From contig CAXXEF010000001.1 of the NCBI GenBank assembly GCA_963677825.2, positions 620,001 to 684,000 on the forward strand: a stretch of DNA of 64,000 nt. Reading direction: 5' to 3'. This document shows positions 24,623 through 32,953 of the stretch, one piece after another. Position 1 is the stretch's first letter, and each line of letters opens with the position of its first letter. This DNA comes from Sporobacter sp963677825 (GTDB lineage: Bacteria > Bacillota > Clostridia > Oscillospirales > Oscillospiraceae). Both the position numbers and the translations under genes were made by a program. Below the pieces are notes generated by a model. That model saw only the letters and a program-made list of their open reading frames with translations. It ran no database searches and was not told the DNA's origin.

Positions 24623-24657
24623 AAAACGCCCGCCGTGACGGCGGGCGTTTATTTTGT
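24623..24657. terminator. Terminator (second identical copy), rpsR side
   Basis: Same 33-bp hairpin sequence as at 24121-24153, followed by UUUUGUCUU on plus and by UUUUGUUAU on minus. It can end both the DUF1648 gene and, from the other strand, rpsR. Confidence 0.85.
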
Positions 24658-24677
24658 CTTGAAAGCCTGTTGCGCGT

Positions 24678-24911
24678 TTAGTCGGTAACGTACGGCAGCA
24701 GGGCGATCTGACGGGCGCGTTTGATGGCGACCATCAGCTGGCGCTGATGCTGGGCGCACGTGCCGGTTGTCCGGCGCGGCAGGATCTTGCTGCGGTCGGA
24801 GAGGTACCGACGCAGGCGCGGGGTGTCCTTATAGTCAATGCTCTGACATCTGTCGACACAGAATTGGCATACCTTTCTGCGTTTGCGATGTCTGCCGTCT
24901 CTATCAGCCAA
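24678..24911 (-). CDS. rpsR: 30S ribosomal protein S18
   Basis: 77 residues. Start is TTG (24909-24911) with AGGAGG 8 nt upstream, since no ATG fits. Seen: CQFCVDRC (zinc-binding type, C+ form), YKDTPRLRRYLSDRSKILPRR (core RRYLSDRSKILPRR) and the conserved THCAQHQRQL-like block (GTCAQHQRQLMVAIKRAR). Binds S6 on the 30S platform. Last gene of rpsF-ssb-rpsR. Confidence 0.96.
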   Translation of the reverse strand: MADRDGRHRKRRKVCQFCVDRCQSIDYKDTPRLRRYLSDRSKILPRRTTGTCAQHQRQLMVAIKRARQIALLPYVTD

Positions 24912-24960
24912 GGTTATTTCCTCCTATCATTGAGATGTTACGGTAATGCCGCGTAATCGG

Positions 24961-25401
24961 CTAGAACGGCAGATCGCCGTCGTCGTCTTCAAGCTCGGCA
25001 AACTGCGAACCGGTTACCGGCTCGGAATAGCTGCTCGAGTTATCGGACGGGGCTCTGTAGCCTGTTGTGCTTTCGCGGCTTTTTTTGCTTTCGGTAAAAT
25101 AGATATTATCGGCGACTACTTCCGCCGAGCGACGCTTGTTGTTGTCTTTATCGGTCCAGTCTCGGATCTGAAGTCTGCCGGTTACGGCGGCCATCTGTCC
25201 TTTGACGAAGTATTTCGTCACAAACTCGGCTGTTTGCCGCCATGCGACGATGTCGATAAAGTCGGTCTTCTTGTCTCCGCCGTCTTTGGGCGTGTAGCCA
25301 CGATCGACGGCAAGCGTAAAGCTCGATACAGCGACGCCGTTCGGTGTGTGGCGCAGCTCGGGGTCACGTGTGAGCCTGCCCATGAGTACGATTTGATTCA
25401 A
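24961..25401 (-). CDS. ssb: Single-stranded DNA-binding protein SSB
   Basis: 146 residues. Starts with TTG (25399-25401), AGGAGG 6 nt upstream. Seen: OB fold starting MNQIVLMGRLTRDPELRHTP, FTLAVDRGY, DFIDIVAWRQTAEFVTKYFVKGQ, then a Ser-rich flexible tail ending in the acidic DDDGDLPF tip that docks replication and repair partners. Placed between rpsF and rpsR as in most Firmicutes. Confidence 0.96.
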   Translation of the reverse strand: MNQIVLMGRLTRDPELRHTPNGVAVSSFTLAVDRGYTPKDGGDKKTDFIDIVAWRQTAEFVTKYFVKGQMAAVTGRLQIRDWTDKDNNKRRSAEVVADNIYFTESKKSRESTTGYRAPSDNSSSYSEPVTGSQFAELEDDDGDLPF

Positions 25402-25411
25402 GCCGAGCCTC

Positions 25412-25708
25412 CTATTCGCCGATGACGGTGATCAGCGATCGCATGATACCGTCTGTGATCTTTAAAACGCGGTCAAGCTCTGCCGGGAAGTCCGGTGAGG
25501 ACTGGAACCGCACGAGCACGTAGTAGCCATCGGGTTTGTCGTTGATCGGATACGCAAGTCTCTTTTTACCAATCAATTCTTGCTCGTTAAGCGTACCATT
25601 GGCCTCGATCATCGCCTTGAATTTCTCCACGGTCGCGGTGATTTCTTCTTCACCCTTGTCCAGATCAATGATATACATGAGCTCGTAATTACCTGTTATT
25701 TTCGCCAT
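25412..25708 (-). CDS. rpsF: 30S ribosomal protein S6
   Basis: 98 residues from the ATG at 25708, chosen for the AAGGAGG 7 nt upstream; the longer frame begins inside the leader. Seen: NYELMYIIDLDKGEEE, the KRLAYPINDKPDGYYVLVRF core and a terminal LITVIGE. Partner of S18. First gene of rpsF-ssb-rpsR, from the promoter at 25789-25816. Confidence 0.95.
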   Translation of the reverse strand: MAKITGNYELMYIIDLDKGEEEITATVEKFKAMIEANGTLNEQELIGKKRLAYPINDKPDGYYVLVRFQSSPDFPAELDRVLKITDGIMRSLITVIGE

Positions 25709-25731
25709 TATTGCACCTCCTTCTGGTCTGA

Positions 25732-25756
25732 CGGCCCCCAGCCTTACCGGGAGCAA
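25732..25756 (-). promoter_or_regulatory. Candidate S6:S18 autoregulatory leader motif
   Basis: In the rpsF leader, RNA GCUCCC and GGGGGC (25749-25754 with 25734-25739) can form a stem closed by a 9-nt loop and followed at once by CCG, the trinucleotide seen by the S6:S18 complex in its known mRNA leader. The match is by eye and incomplete. Confidence 0.35.
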
Positions 25757-25788
25757 GGATTATAGCCCGCAAAAATGCAGGCTAAATC

Positions 25789-25816
25789 ATTATACATCAT
25801 ATTGACAGGATGTCAA
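25789..25816 (-). promoter_or_regulatory. Sigma-A promoter of rpsF-ssb-rpsR
   Basis: Minus strand TTGACA (25811-25816), 16-bp spacer, TATAAT (25789-25794). Confidence 0.8.
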
Positions 25817-25842
25817 CAAGACATTAGAGATGCTGGAATCGG

Positions 25843-26313
25843 TTAAGGTTGCTCATACATTTCTTCACCGTTTGAAGCAAACTCCGACACGATCTTATCA
25901 GCAATTTCATTCAGTTTTATATATGCCTGTGAGTCGTATGCATTCATGGTGAGACTCATAAGCGATCCGGCAATTTCAAGATAATGGGCGCTTGAAGTCT
26001 CCGGTACTTTTATCATCATCTGCGCTAGGATCTGTAGCGCTTGTGAATCAGGTATTTTCATTACGAATGCAATCGCACCGAGCTTATCAATGTTTGATAT
26101 GGCGCTTACTAATTGCGGACTATTTTCGTTAAGGTTTGATTGGTGTGTTTGAATATGTAAGGAGAGTTGAAATTGTGCTTCAGACACTGCTGTCTGAAAG
26201 AATGATTCTAGCCGTGATTTGTTTTGAAAATTAATTCTTAAGGTATAAGCACCTATGAGTATGTTCAATGCAACAGATATTATAAGTAGTGTAATGGTTA
26301 TTTTGTTTTTCAT
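25843..26313 (-). CDS. Hypothetical membrane-anchored protein
   Basis: 156 residues from the ATG at 26313 (MKNKITIT), which has GGAG 8 nt upstream; an ATG 18 bp earlier is weaker. Seen: one N-terminal membrane segment (about 5-23) followed by a mostly helical soluble part without cysteines or known motifs (QSNLNENSPQLV, YIKLNEIADKIV). AT-richer than the surrounding genes. I do not recognise the family. It is flanked by the rpsF promoter and the etfA terminator, so it stands alone. Confidence 0.6.
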   Translation of the reverse strand: MKNKITITLLIISVALNILIGAYTLRINFQNKSRLESFFQTAVSEAQFQLSLHIQTHQSNLNENSPQLVSAISNIDKLGAIAFVMKIPDSQALQILAQMMIKVPETSSAHYLEIAGSLMSLTMNAYDSQAYIKLNEIADKIVSEFASNGEEMYEQP

Positions 26314-26410
26314 CCTGAAATCTCCAAACATTATTTCTCTTTACATCTTATCACAACCAATAATTGTCATCAATTCATTGTTTTTATTATTTAAGTGAAA
26401 CTCGCACATA

Positions 26411-26446
26411 TAAAGACACAGCGCCGGTTTTTATCCCGGCGCTGTG
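26411..26446 (-). terminator. Terminator of the acyl-CoA dehydrogenase-etfBA operon
   Basis: Hairpin CACAGCGCCGG/CCGGCGCUGUG (26417-26427, 26436-26446), then GUCUUUAUAU on the minus strand, 55 bp after the etfA stop. Confidence 0.7.
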
Positions 26447-26500
26447 CTGTATTCAGACGATTGGGGCGCAGAGAACTGCTTCCCCCAAAAAGTATAGGTG

Positions 26501-27523
26501 TTACGCTTTGGCCTTTTTAACCGCCTCGATGAGCGCCGGCATGACCTGCTTGAGGTTACCGACGACACCGTAATCGGCGACTTCGAAGATCGGCGCTTCG
26601 CCATCGCGGTTGATCGCGACGACGCAGTCCGAACCGGACATACCCGCCAGATGCTGGATCGCACCGGAAATACCGCAGGCGATGTACAGTTTCGGGCTGA
26701 CGGTCTTACCTGTCTGTCCGACCTGGGTGATCTGCGCAATCCATCCGGCGTCGACAGCGGCGCGAGACGCACCGACGGCACCGTTGAACAGGCTCGCGAG
26801 CTCTTTGAGCTGCTCAAAGCCCTCGGCGCTGCCGACACCGCGGCCGCCGGAGACGACAACCTCGGCATCCTCGAGCTTCACGCCGTCGGCTGCTTCGGTG
26901 ATTTTTTCAACAAGTGTTGTGCGGACCGTGCCGGCCGGCACGGCGATGTCTTCTTTAACAATCTCAGCCGAACGTGCCGTATCGGGCTCGCCGGGCTTAA
27001 ACGTGCTCGCGCGGACGGTACCCATCTGCGGGCGCGCATCCGGAATCTGCACGACCTCGAGGGAGTTACCGCCGTAAACGGGACGCGTCCAGGAGATGAC
27101 GCTGGTAGCGGCATCCATCTCGACAGCCGTTGCGTCGGCAGCAAGACCGGTCTTCACGCGCGCGGCAAGGCGCGGCGCGAGGTCGCGGCCGATGATGGTC
27201 GCGCCGATGAGAACAACGGCGGGGCTGTATTTGCCGATCAGTTCGGCCATCGCGTAGGTATACGCGTCGGTCGTGTACTCGGCGTAGTCGGCGCTGTCGA
27301 CGACGATAACTTGATCGGCGCCGTATTCAGTCGCCGTTTTAACGGCTTCGTCCGTACCGCTGCCAATGACGACAGCAACAAGGCTCTGGCCCACGGCGTC
27401 AGCCATCGTGCGGCCGCCGGCGAGAAGCTCGGCACCCGTTTTCTTGGCTTTACCGTTTTCCATTTCAATCAGGGCCCAAATGTTTTTGTAGTCGCTCATA
27501 TTCCGCTCCTCCTTATAAAACAC
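26501..27523 (-). CDS. etfA: Electron transfer flavoprotein alpha subunit EtfA
   Basis: 340 residues with AAGGAGGAG before the ATG. Seen: N-terminal adenine-nucleotide-fold domain and the C-terminal FAD domain with VVSGGRGVGSAEGFEQL, KTVSPKLYIACGISGAIQHL (core CGISGAIQH) and VAINRDGEAPIFEVADYGVVGNL (core INRDGEAPIF...DYGV). Carries FAD and passes electrons between the dehydrogenase and its acceptor. Overlaps etfB by 11 bp. Confidence 0.96.
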   Translation of the reverse strand: MFYKEERNMSDYKNIWALIEMENGKAKKTGAELLAGGRTMADAVGQSLVAVVIGSGTDEAVKTATEYGADQVIVVDSADYAEYTTDAYTYAMAELIGKYSPAVVLIGATIIGRDLAPRLAARVKTGLAADATAVEMDAATSVISWTRPVYGGNSLEVVQIPDARPQMGTVRASTFKPGEPDTARSAEIVKEDIAVPAGTVRTTLVEKITEAADGVKLEDAEVVVSGGRGVGSAEGFEQLKELASLFNGAVGASRAAVDAGWIAQITQVGQTGKTVSPKLYIACGISGAIQHLAGMSGSDCVVAINRDGEAPIFEVADYGVVGNLKQVMPALIEAVKKAKA

Positions 27524-28304
27524 CGGCGTCGCTGAGAAGCGCCACGAGTTTGTCGACGGATTCTTCGGCCGTCTCCTCTTCGATAATCACACCGCCCGTT
27601 TTGCGCTCCGGCACATAGACCTTGACGATCTTTGTGGGGGCTTCAGGCGTACCGTCAAGCTCGAGGTCGGCCGCGGTCAGGACGGGGATTTTAGCGCGGT
27701 TGGCCGCCATCTTCGTCTTAACCGACGCGTAGCGCGGCTCGTACGGTGTCTGAGACATCGTCACGACGACGGGCGTAGCCGCGGAAATAACGTTAACACC
27801 GTCATCCGACTGGCAGTTGGCTTTGACTGTGCCGTTTTCGGCGACGAGCTCCATTGCGCTCGACAGTTGCGGGTAGCCGAGCATCTCAGCCAGCTGCGGG
27901 CCGACGTGACCCGTATCGCCGTCGGCGGCCTGTTTGCCGGTCATAATCATATCAAAAGTGAGGCCTTCCGCCTTTTCGATCGCTTTGACAGCGGCGCACA
28001 GCACGACGCTCGTCGCCAGCGAATCGGCGTTTTCAAACGCCGGATCATTGATCATGTAGGCCGTGTCAGCGCCGGTGGAAAGGCAGCTTTTCAGCGCAGA
28101 CTTCGTCTTTTCGTCGCCCATCGTTACAACGATGACGCGCGTTTCAGGATCGGCGTCCTTAATGCGGACAGCTGTCTCCAGCGCATACGTGTCATACTGG
28201 TTGACGATGTCGGGCACGCCGTCCATAATCATGACGTTTTTGCCGGAGTCGATCTTGATTTTCTCGATATCGGGGACCTGTTTGATGCAGACAAGAATGT
28301 TCAT
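27513..28304 (-). CDS. etfB: Electron transfer flavoprotein beta subunit EtfB
   Basis: 263 residues. Seen: MNILVCIKQVPD start, NQYDTYALETAVRI, VVTMGDEKTKSALKSCLSTGADTAYMIND (core MGDEK...LSTGAD), and MTGKQAADGDTGHVGPQLAEMLG (core GKQAADGDTGHVGP) that binds the second nucleotide. In butyrate-forming Clostridia EtfAB with acyl-CoA dehydrogenase couples NADH oxidation to crotonyl-CoA and ferredoxin reduction (electron bifurcation); that assignment here is from gene order. Confidence 0.96.
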   Translation of the reverse strand: MNILVCIKQVPDIEKIKIDSGKNVMIMDGVPDIVNQYDTYALETAVRIKDADPETRVIVVTMGDEKTKSALKSCLSTGADTAYMINDPAFENADSLATSVVLCAAVKAIEKAEGLTFDMIMTGKQAADGDTGHVGPQLAEMLGYPQLSSAMELVAENGTVKANCQSDDGVNVISAATPVVVTMSQTPYEPRYASVKTKMAANRAKIPVLTAADLELDGTPEAPTKIVKVYVPERKTGGVIIEEETAEESVDKLVALLSDAGVL

Positions 28305-28319
28305 CCGTTTTCTCCTTTG

Positions 28320-29456
<1,137 letters not shown>

Positions 29457-29499
29457 CTCTCTTCCTCCAATATATGAAATTTCGGGCACTCTGCCGCTG

Positions 29500-29575
29500 C
29501 TTAAGCCGCCGTACTGGCGGATTTATGTCCGCCTGAGACGCGGCAGGCTTTGCAGATCACCCTTTTACGGGCTGC
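29500..29575 (-). promoter_or_regulatory. Structured leader of the acyl-CoA dehydrogenase operon
   Basis: The 140-nt leader holds two stable hairpins on minus: a small one UGCAG-CCC-loop-GGG-UGAU-CUGCA (29549-29575 area), and a long one whose outer arms AGCC(U)GCCG/CGGCGGCU (29541-29549, 29504-29511) enclose GGCGGA-CAUAAA-UCCGCC. No U-run follows, so not a plain terminator. I do not recognise a known riboswitch. Confidence 0.5.
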
Positions 29576-29605
29576 AGACCGCCGTTTTCAGCCTAGCGAC
29601 AAAGT

Positions 29606-29635
29606 ATTCTATCATTTGATTTAATCTGCTGTCAA
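29606..29635 (-). promoter_or_regulatory. Promoter of acyl-CoA dehydrogenase-etfBA operon
   Basis: Minus strand TTGACA (29630-29635), 18-bp spacer, TAGAAT (29606-29611), about 150 bp upstream of the start codon. Confidence 0.75.
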
Positions 29636-29682
29636 GTCGTCTTTAATCCGATCTTCTAATAACACCATTCTACCGTTTCCAT

Positions 29683-29720
29683 GTTTAAAGACGGCTACCG
29701 GCGCAGTTTGCGCCGGAGCC
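29683..29720 (-). terminator. Terminator of the TrpB-like gene
   Basis: Hairpin GGCUCCGGCGCA/UGCGCCGGUAGCC (29693-29720) followed on minus by GUCUUUAAAC. The bases from 29721 to the TrpB-like stop (29835) contain nothing else that I recognise. Confidence 0.75.
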
Positions 29721-29834
29721 GCCTTTGATCATGCGTTAGAATGAATTTCACGCCAAATCTTAACTGTACGTGTTCAGCGTAACGTGACCACCGCGAAGCG
29801 GCGAACGATTCATGTCTTGTCGGCTTGCTTTGGA

Positions 29835-31217
29835 CTACTCCTGGATGCCGGGGAGCTTCGGGATACCGGCAAAGCCCTGCCGGAGTTCTTCATCCGTGGG
29901 GATATAATCGGTCATTTCGCCGTTGTTGTAGGCCATGTACGCCGACATGTCGAAATAGCCGGTGCCGGACAGTCCGAAGAGGATCGTTTTCTCCTCGCCC
30001 GTCTCTTTGCACTTGATTGCCTCGTCAATCGCCGCGCGGATCGCGTGTGACGATTCGGGCGCGGGCAGCAGACCTTCTGTCTTGGCAAACAGCACACCGG
30101 CTTTAAACACATCCGTCTGCGTGACGGCGCGCGCTTCGTCGATGTATCCGTCGTGATGCAGCTGCGAGAGAATGGGGCTCATGCCATGATAACGCAGGCC
30201 GCCGGCGTGGTCGGGCGACGGGATAAAGCCGGAACCGAGTGTATACATTTTAGCCAGCGGTGCCACCTTGCCGGTGTCACCAAAGTCGTAAGCGAATTTG
30301 CCGCGTGTCATCGTCGGGCAGGATGCCGGCTCAACAGCGATAAAGTAGGGGCTGGTTTTACCGTTCAGCTTGTCCTGCATGAATGCCGACATCAAACCGC
30401 CGAGGTTTGAGCCGCCGCCGGCGCAGCCGATGACGATGTCAGGATAGGCGCCGATTTTCTCCATGGCCGCTTTGGCTTCAATGCCGATAACCGACTGGTG
30501 CAGCAGGACGTAATTGAGCACGCTGCCAAGCCCGTAGCGGTAGCCTTCGGTCGATACGGCAACTTCAACGGCCTCCGAAATGGCGGTGCCGAGACTGCCG
30601 GTCGAGTTGGGATTGGCTTCGAGCATCATGCGCCCGACATTCGTCGTGTCGGACGGCGAAGCGACAATCGACGCGCCATACGTTTCCATGACCGCTTTTC
30701 GGTAAGGCTTCTGCTGATAGGAAACCTTAACCATATAGACCTTACAATCCAGTCCGAAGTAAGAGCAAGCCATCGACAGCGCCGTGCCCCATTGGCCGGC
30801 GCCCGTTTCGGTCGTCATACCCTTCAGCCCCTGCTTCTTGGCATAATAGGCCTGCGCAATCGACGAGTTGAGCTTGTGGCTGCCCGACGTGTTGCTGCCC
30901 TCGAACTTATAATAGATCTTGGCCGGCGTGTCGAGTTCTTTTTCGAGATAATGCGCGCGGTATACCGGCGACGGCCGATACATTTTATAGCGATCCATAA
31001 CTTCGCCGGGGATGCTGATGTACCGGTCCTTGTTGTTGAGCTCCTGTGCGACGGGCTCCTCGAGAAATACAGGCGTCATGTCGGCCGGCGTCACTGGCTT
31101 TAGGGTGCCGGGATGCAGCATTGGGCCGTGATCTGCTTTCATATCCGCGCGGATGTTATACCACGCGTCCGGGATCTCGTCTTCGCTGAGCATAATTTTA
31201 TACGGTTCTTTAATCAT
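29835..31217 (-). CDS. TrpB-like PLP-dependent enzyme (TrpB2 type)
   Basis: 460 residues, longer than classical TrpB (about 400) as is typical of the TrpB2/'trpB-related' group. Beta-replacement enzyme expected to make tryptophan from indole and serine without TrpA. Seen: EGSNTSGSHKLNSSIAQAYY with the PLP lysine in SHKLN, TETGAGQWGTALS, IGCAGGGSNLGGL (phosphate loop), and GLRYHGMSPILS near the end. AAAGGAG lies 9 nt before the ATG. No other trp genes are adjacent. A T-box leader with a UGG specifier candidate precedes it, so it is probably switched on by uncharged tRNA-Trp. Confidence 0.92.
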   Translation of the reverse strand: MIKEPYKIMLSEDEIPDAWYNIRADMKADHGPMLHPGTLKPVTPADMTPVFLEEPVAQELNNKDRYISIPGEVMDRYKMYRPSPVYRAHYLEKELDTPAKIYYKFEGSNTSGSHKLNSSIAQAYYAKKQGLKGMTTETGAGQWGTALSMACSYFGLDCKVYMVKVSYQQKPYRKAVMETYGASIVASPSDTTNVGRMMLEANPNSTGSLGTAISEAVEVAVSTEGYRYGLGSVLNYVLLHQSVIGIEAKAAMEKIGAYPDIVIGCAGGGSNLGGLMSAFMQDKLNGKTSPYFIAVEPASCPTMTRGKFAYDFGDTGKVAPLAKMYTLGSGFIPSPDHAGGLRYHGMSPILSQLHHDGYIDEARAVTQTDVFKAGVLFAKTEGLLPAPESSHAIRAAIDEAIKCKETGEEKTILFGLSGTGYFDMSAYMAYNNGEMTDYIPTDEELRQGFAGIPKLPGIQE

Positions 31218-31224
31218 GTTGATG

Positions 31225-31541
31225 CGCTCCTTTCAAGATGGACGAGACAAGCAGCAAATAAAAATACCCTTGTCTCTGCATTTACATCTGCAGGGACAAG
31301 AGTAAAAACTCCTGCGGTACCACCCAGCTTGGCGCTCTCGCGCCCACTCATTGCACATTTTTAATGTGCCGGCGTTTGTTAACGGAGCGCCAGCTCCGTC
31401 TCCCCTATTTGGCACATGCCGTTCAGGTCGACCTCCCGAGCCCATTCGTCGCTTCACCCGTACCGCGATTCCAGCCTCCGCGGCTCTCTGTGTCGGTAAT
31501 AAAACGATTACTTACGCCCGATCTTCGGTTTACACAATATA
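31225..31541 (-). promoter_or_regulatory. T-box leader (probable tRNA-Trp) of the TrpB-like gene
   Basis: Read on minus: Stem I with CAGAGAGCCGCGG...GGCUGGAAUCGCGG distal region, a specifier loop whose 3' side reads CGAAUGGGC (UGG at 31442-31444), the universal T-box UGGGUGGUACCGCA (31313-31326), and a terminator hairpin CUCUUGUCCCUGCA/UGCAGAGACAAGGG (31267-31302) ending in UAUUUUUAUUU. Uncharged tRNA pairs with specifier and T-box and favours read-through. The specifier assignment is by eye. Confidence 0.9.
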
Positions 31542-31547
31542 ATTATG

Positions 31548-31575
31548 ATTATACGCACGCCATTGTGATTGTCAA
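31548..31575 (-). promoter_or_regulatory. Promoter of the T-box/TrpB-like transcript
   Basis: Minus strand TTGACA (31570-31575), 16-bp spacer, TATAAT (31548-31553). Starts transcription just ahead of Stem I. Confidence 0.75.
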
Positions 31576-31634
31576 GTATTTTTACATAATTGCGAAGCCA
31601 TCACACTATTTTACATAAAATGACGAATTCTTGC

Positions 31635-31663
31635 TTGTCAAAAATGGCATAGGCTCGTATAAT
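31635..31663 (+). promoter_or_regulatory. Promoter of the alcohol dehydrogenase gene
   Basis: TTGTCA (31635-31640), 17-bp spacer, TATAAT (31658-31663) on plus, about 45 bp before the gene and divergent from the T-box promoter. Confidence 0.75.
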
Positions 31664-31711
31664 CGGAACTGGATACGTACTATACTACCATTCACCTAAG
31701 GAGGACATTTG

Positions 31712-32866
31712 ATGATTCGCCAATACTCACAGCCCTCGACCGTTTTATTCGGGCGCGGTGCAATTTCAATCCTCGGCGAGAAGCTAAAGGAACTTGGATG
31801 TAAAAAAGCGCTCGTCGTTTTCGAGTCGGGCATCGAGGATGCCGGGATTGCGGACAAGGCATTTAAGGCTCTGACGGACGCCGGTGTCGACTACGCCGCG
31901 TTCAACGGCGTCACCCCCGATCCGTCTGTCGACGTTGTTGACGCCGGCGCAGACGTTGCAAAGGCCGCAGGTGTCGACTGTGTCGTCGGTCTCGGCGGCG
32001 GCAGCAGCCTCGATACGGCCAAGGCGATCACCGTCCTGCTTGAAAAGCCGGGCAAAGCCGCCGACTATGTGCTTGCCCAGCCAATTTTTATTGATACAAA
32101 AACGCCGATCATCCTCGTGCCGACAACCTCGGGCACCGGCAGCGAGGTTACGCGGGTCGCCATCATCTCCCGCCCCGAGTTGAACGCCAAGTGGAGCGTC
32201 TTCGTCAACACCAATTACGCCATCGTCGATCCCGAGCTAACACTGACGCTGCCGCGCGGCCAGACCGCGACGACCGGTATGGATGCGATGAGCCATGCGA
32301 TCGAAGCCATGACATCGGTCATGTGGAATCCGCACAGCGACGTCGTCGGTGAGGTTGCGGTGCGTAAGATCGCCCAAAACCTTGTCACCGCGTGCAACGA
32401 GCCGGGCAATATTGACGCACGCGAGGAAATGGCGCTTGCCGCCAACTTCGCGGGTCTGGCGTTCAACGATCCGATCACGCATGTCGGCCATTCGATCGCC
32501 GACGCGCTCTCGTGCTACTTCCACACACCGCACGGCTACAACTGCGCCATTGCCCTACCGCCGACCGTCGCGCTTGTTGCGTCGGCCATGCCGGAAAAGG
32601 TCGCCGTGATCGCGAGGGCGCTCGGCGCCGAGCTGTCCGGCACGGAAACCCCCGAGCAGGTCGGCAATATCGCCGCAAACCTCCTGCGTGATCTGATGCA
32701 CGCCATCGGCATCCAGTCGCTTAAGGCCATGGGCTTCGAGCGTGAAAAGGTGCTCTCTTTCGCGCCCGACGTCATGTCGAACCATCTGGCCAGCTACTGC
32801 CCCGTTAAAATTACAGAAGAAGTCGCGACAAAGTTGCTCGCTGAAGTTTACGATTCGTATCAATAA
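31712..32866 (+). CDS. Iron-containing (group III) alcohol dehydrogenase
   Basis: 384 residues from the ATG at 31712, seven bases after AAGGAGG (31698-31704); the TTG just before is in frame but is not used on spacing. NAD(P)H-dependent alcohol/aldehyde interconversion with a bound Fe2+. Seen: GLGGGSSLDTAKA (nucleotide loop), PTTSGTGSEVT, GMDAMSHAIEAM, and metal ligands in the stretch FNDPITHVGHSIADAL (core: HVGHSIADA) and HTPHGYNCAI. Substrate unresolved; butanol, 1,3-propanediol or lactaldehyde type enzymes share this fold. Single gene, ended by the hairpin at 32885-32920. Confidence 0.94.
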   Translation: MIRQYSQPSTVLFGRGAISILGEKLKELGCKKALVVFESGIEDAGIADKAFKALTDAGVDYAAFNGVTPDPSVDVVDAGADVAKAAGVDCVVGLGGGSSLDTAKAITVLLEKPGKAADYVLAQPIFIDTKTPIILVPTTSGTGSEVTRVAIISRPELNAKWSVFVNTNYAIVDPELTLTLPRGQTATTGMDAMSHAIEAMTSVMWNPHSDVVGEVAVRKIAQNLVTACNEPGNIDAREEMALAANFAGLAFNDPITHVGHSIADALSCYFHTPHGYNCAIALPPTVALVASAMPEKVAVIARALGAELSGTETPEQVGNIAANLLRDLMHAIGIQSLKAMGFEREKVLSFAPDVMSNHLASYCPVKITEEVATKLLAEVYDSYQ

Positions 32867-32884
32867 ATCCATTCCATAAACCAA

Positions 32885-32920
32885 AACAAGCGGCCGACTT
32901 TGTCGGCCGCTTGTTTAATT
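32885..32920. terminator. Bidirectional terminator, alcohol dehydrogenase / E2-like gene
   Basis: Hairpin AACAAGCGGCCGA/UCGGCCGCUUGUU with UUAAUUU on the plus side, between convergent genes. Confidence 0.8.
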
Positions 32921-32953
32921 TCTCATCGTTGCAAACCGCAACGTGCATTTGAA

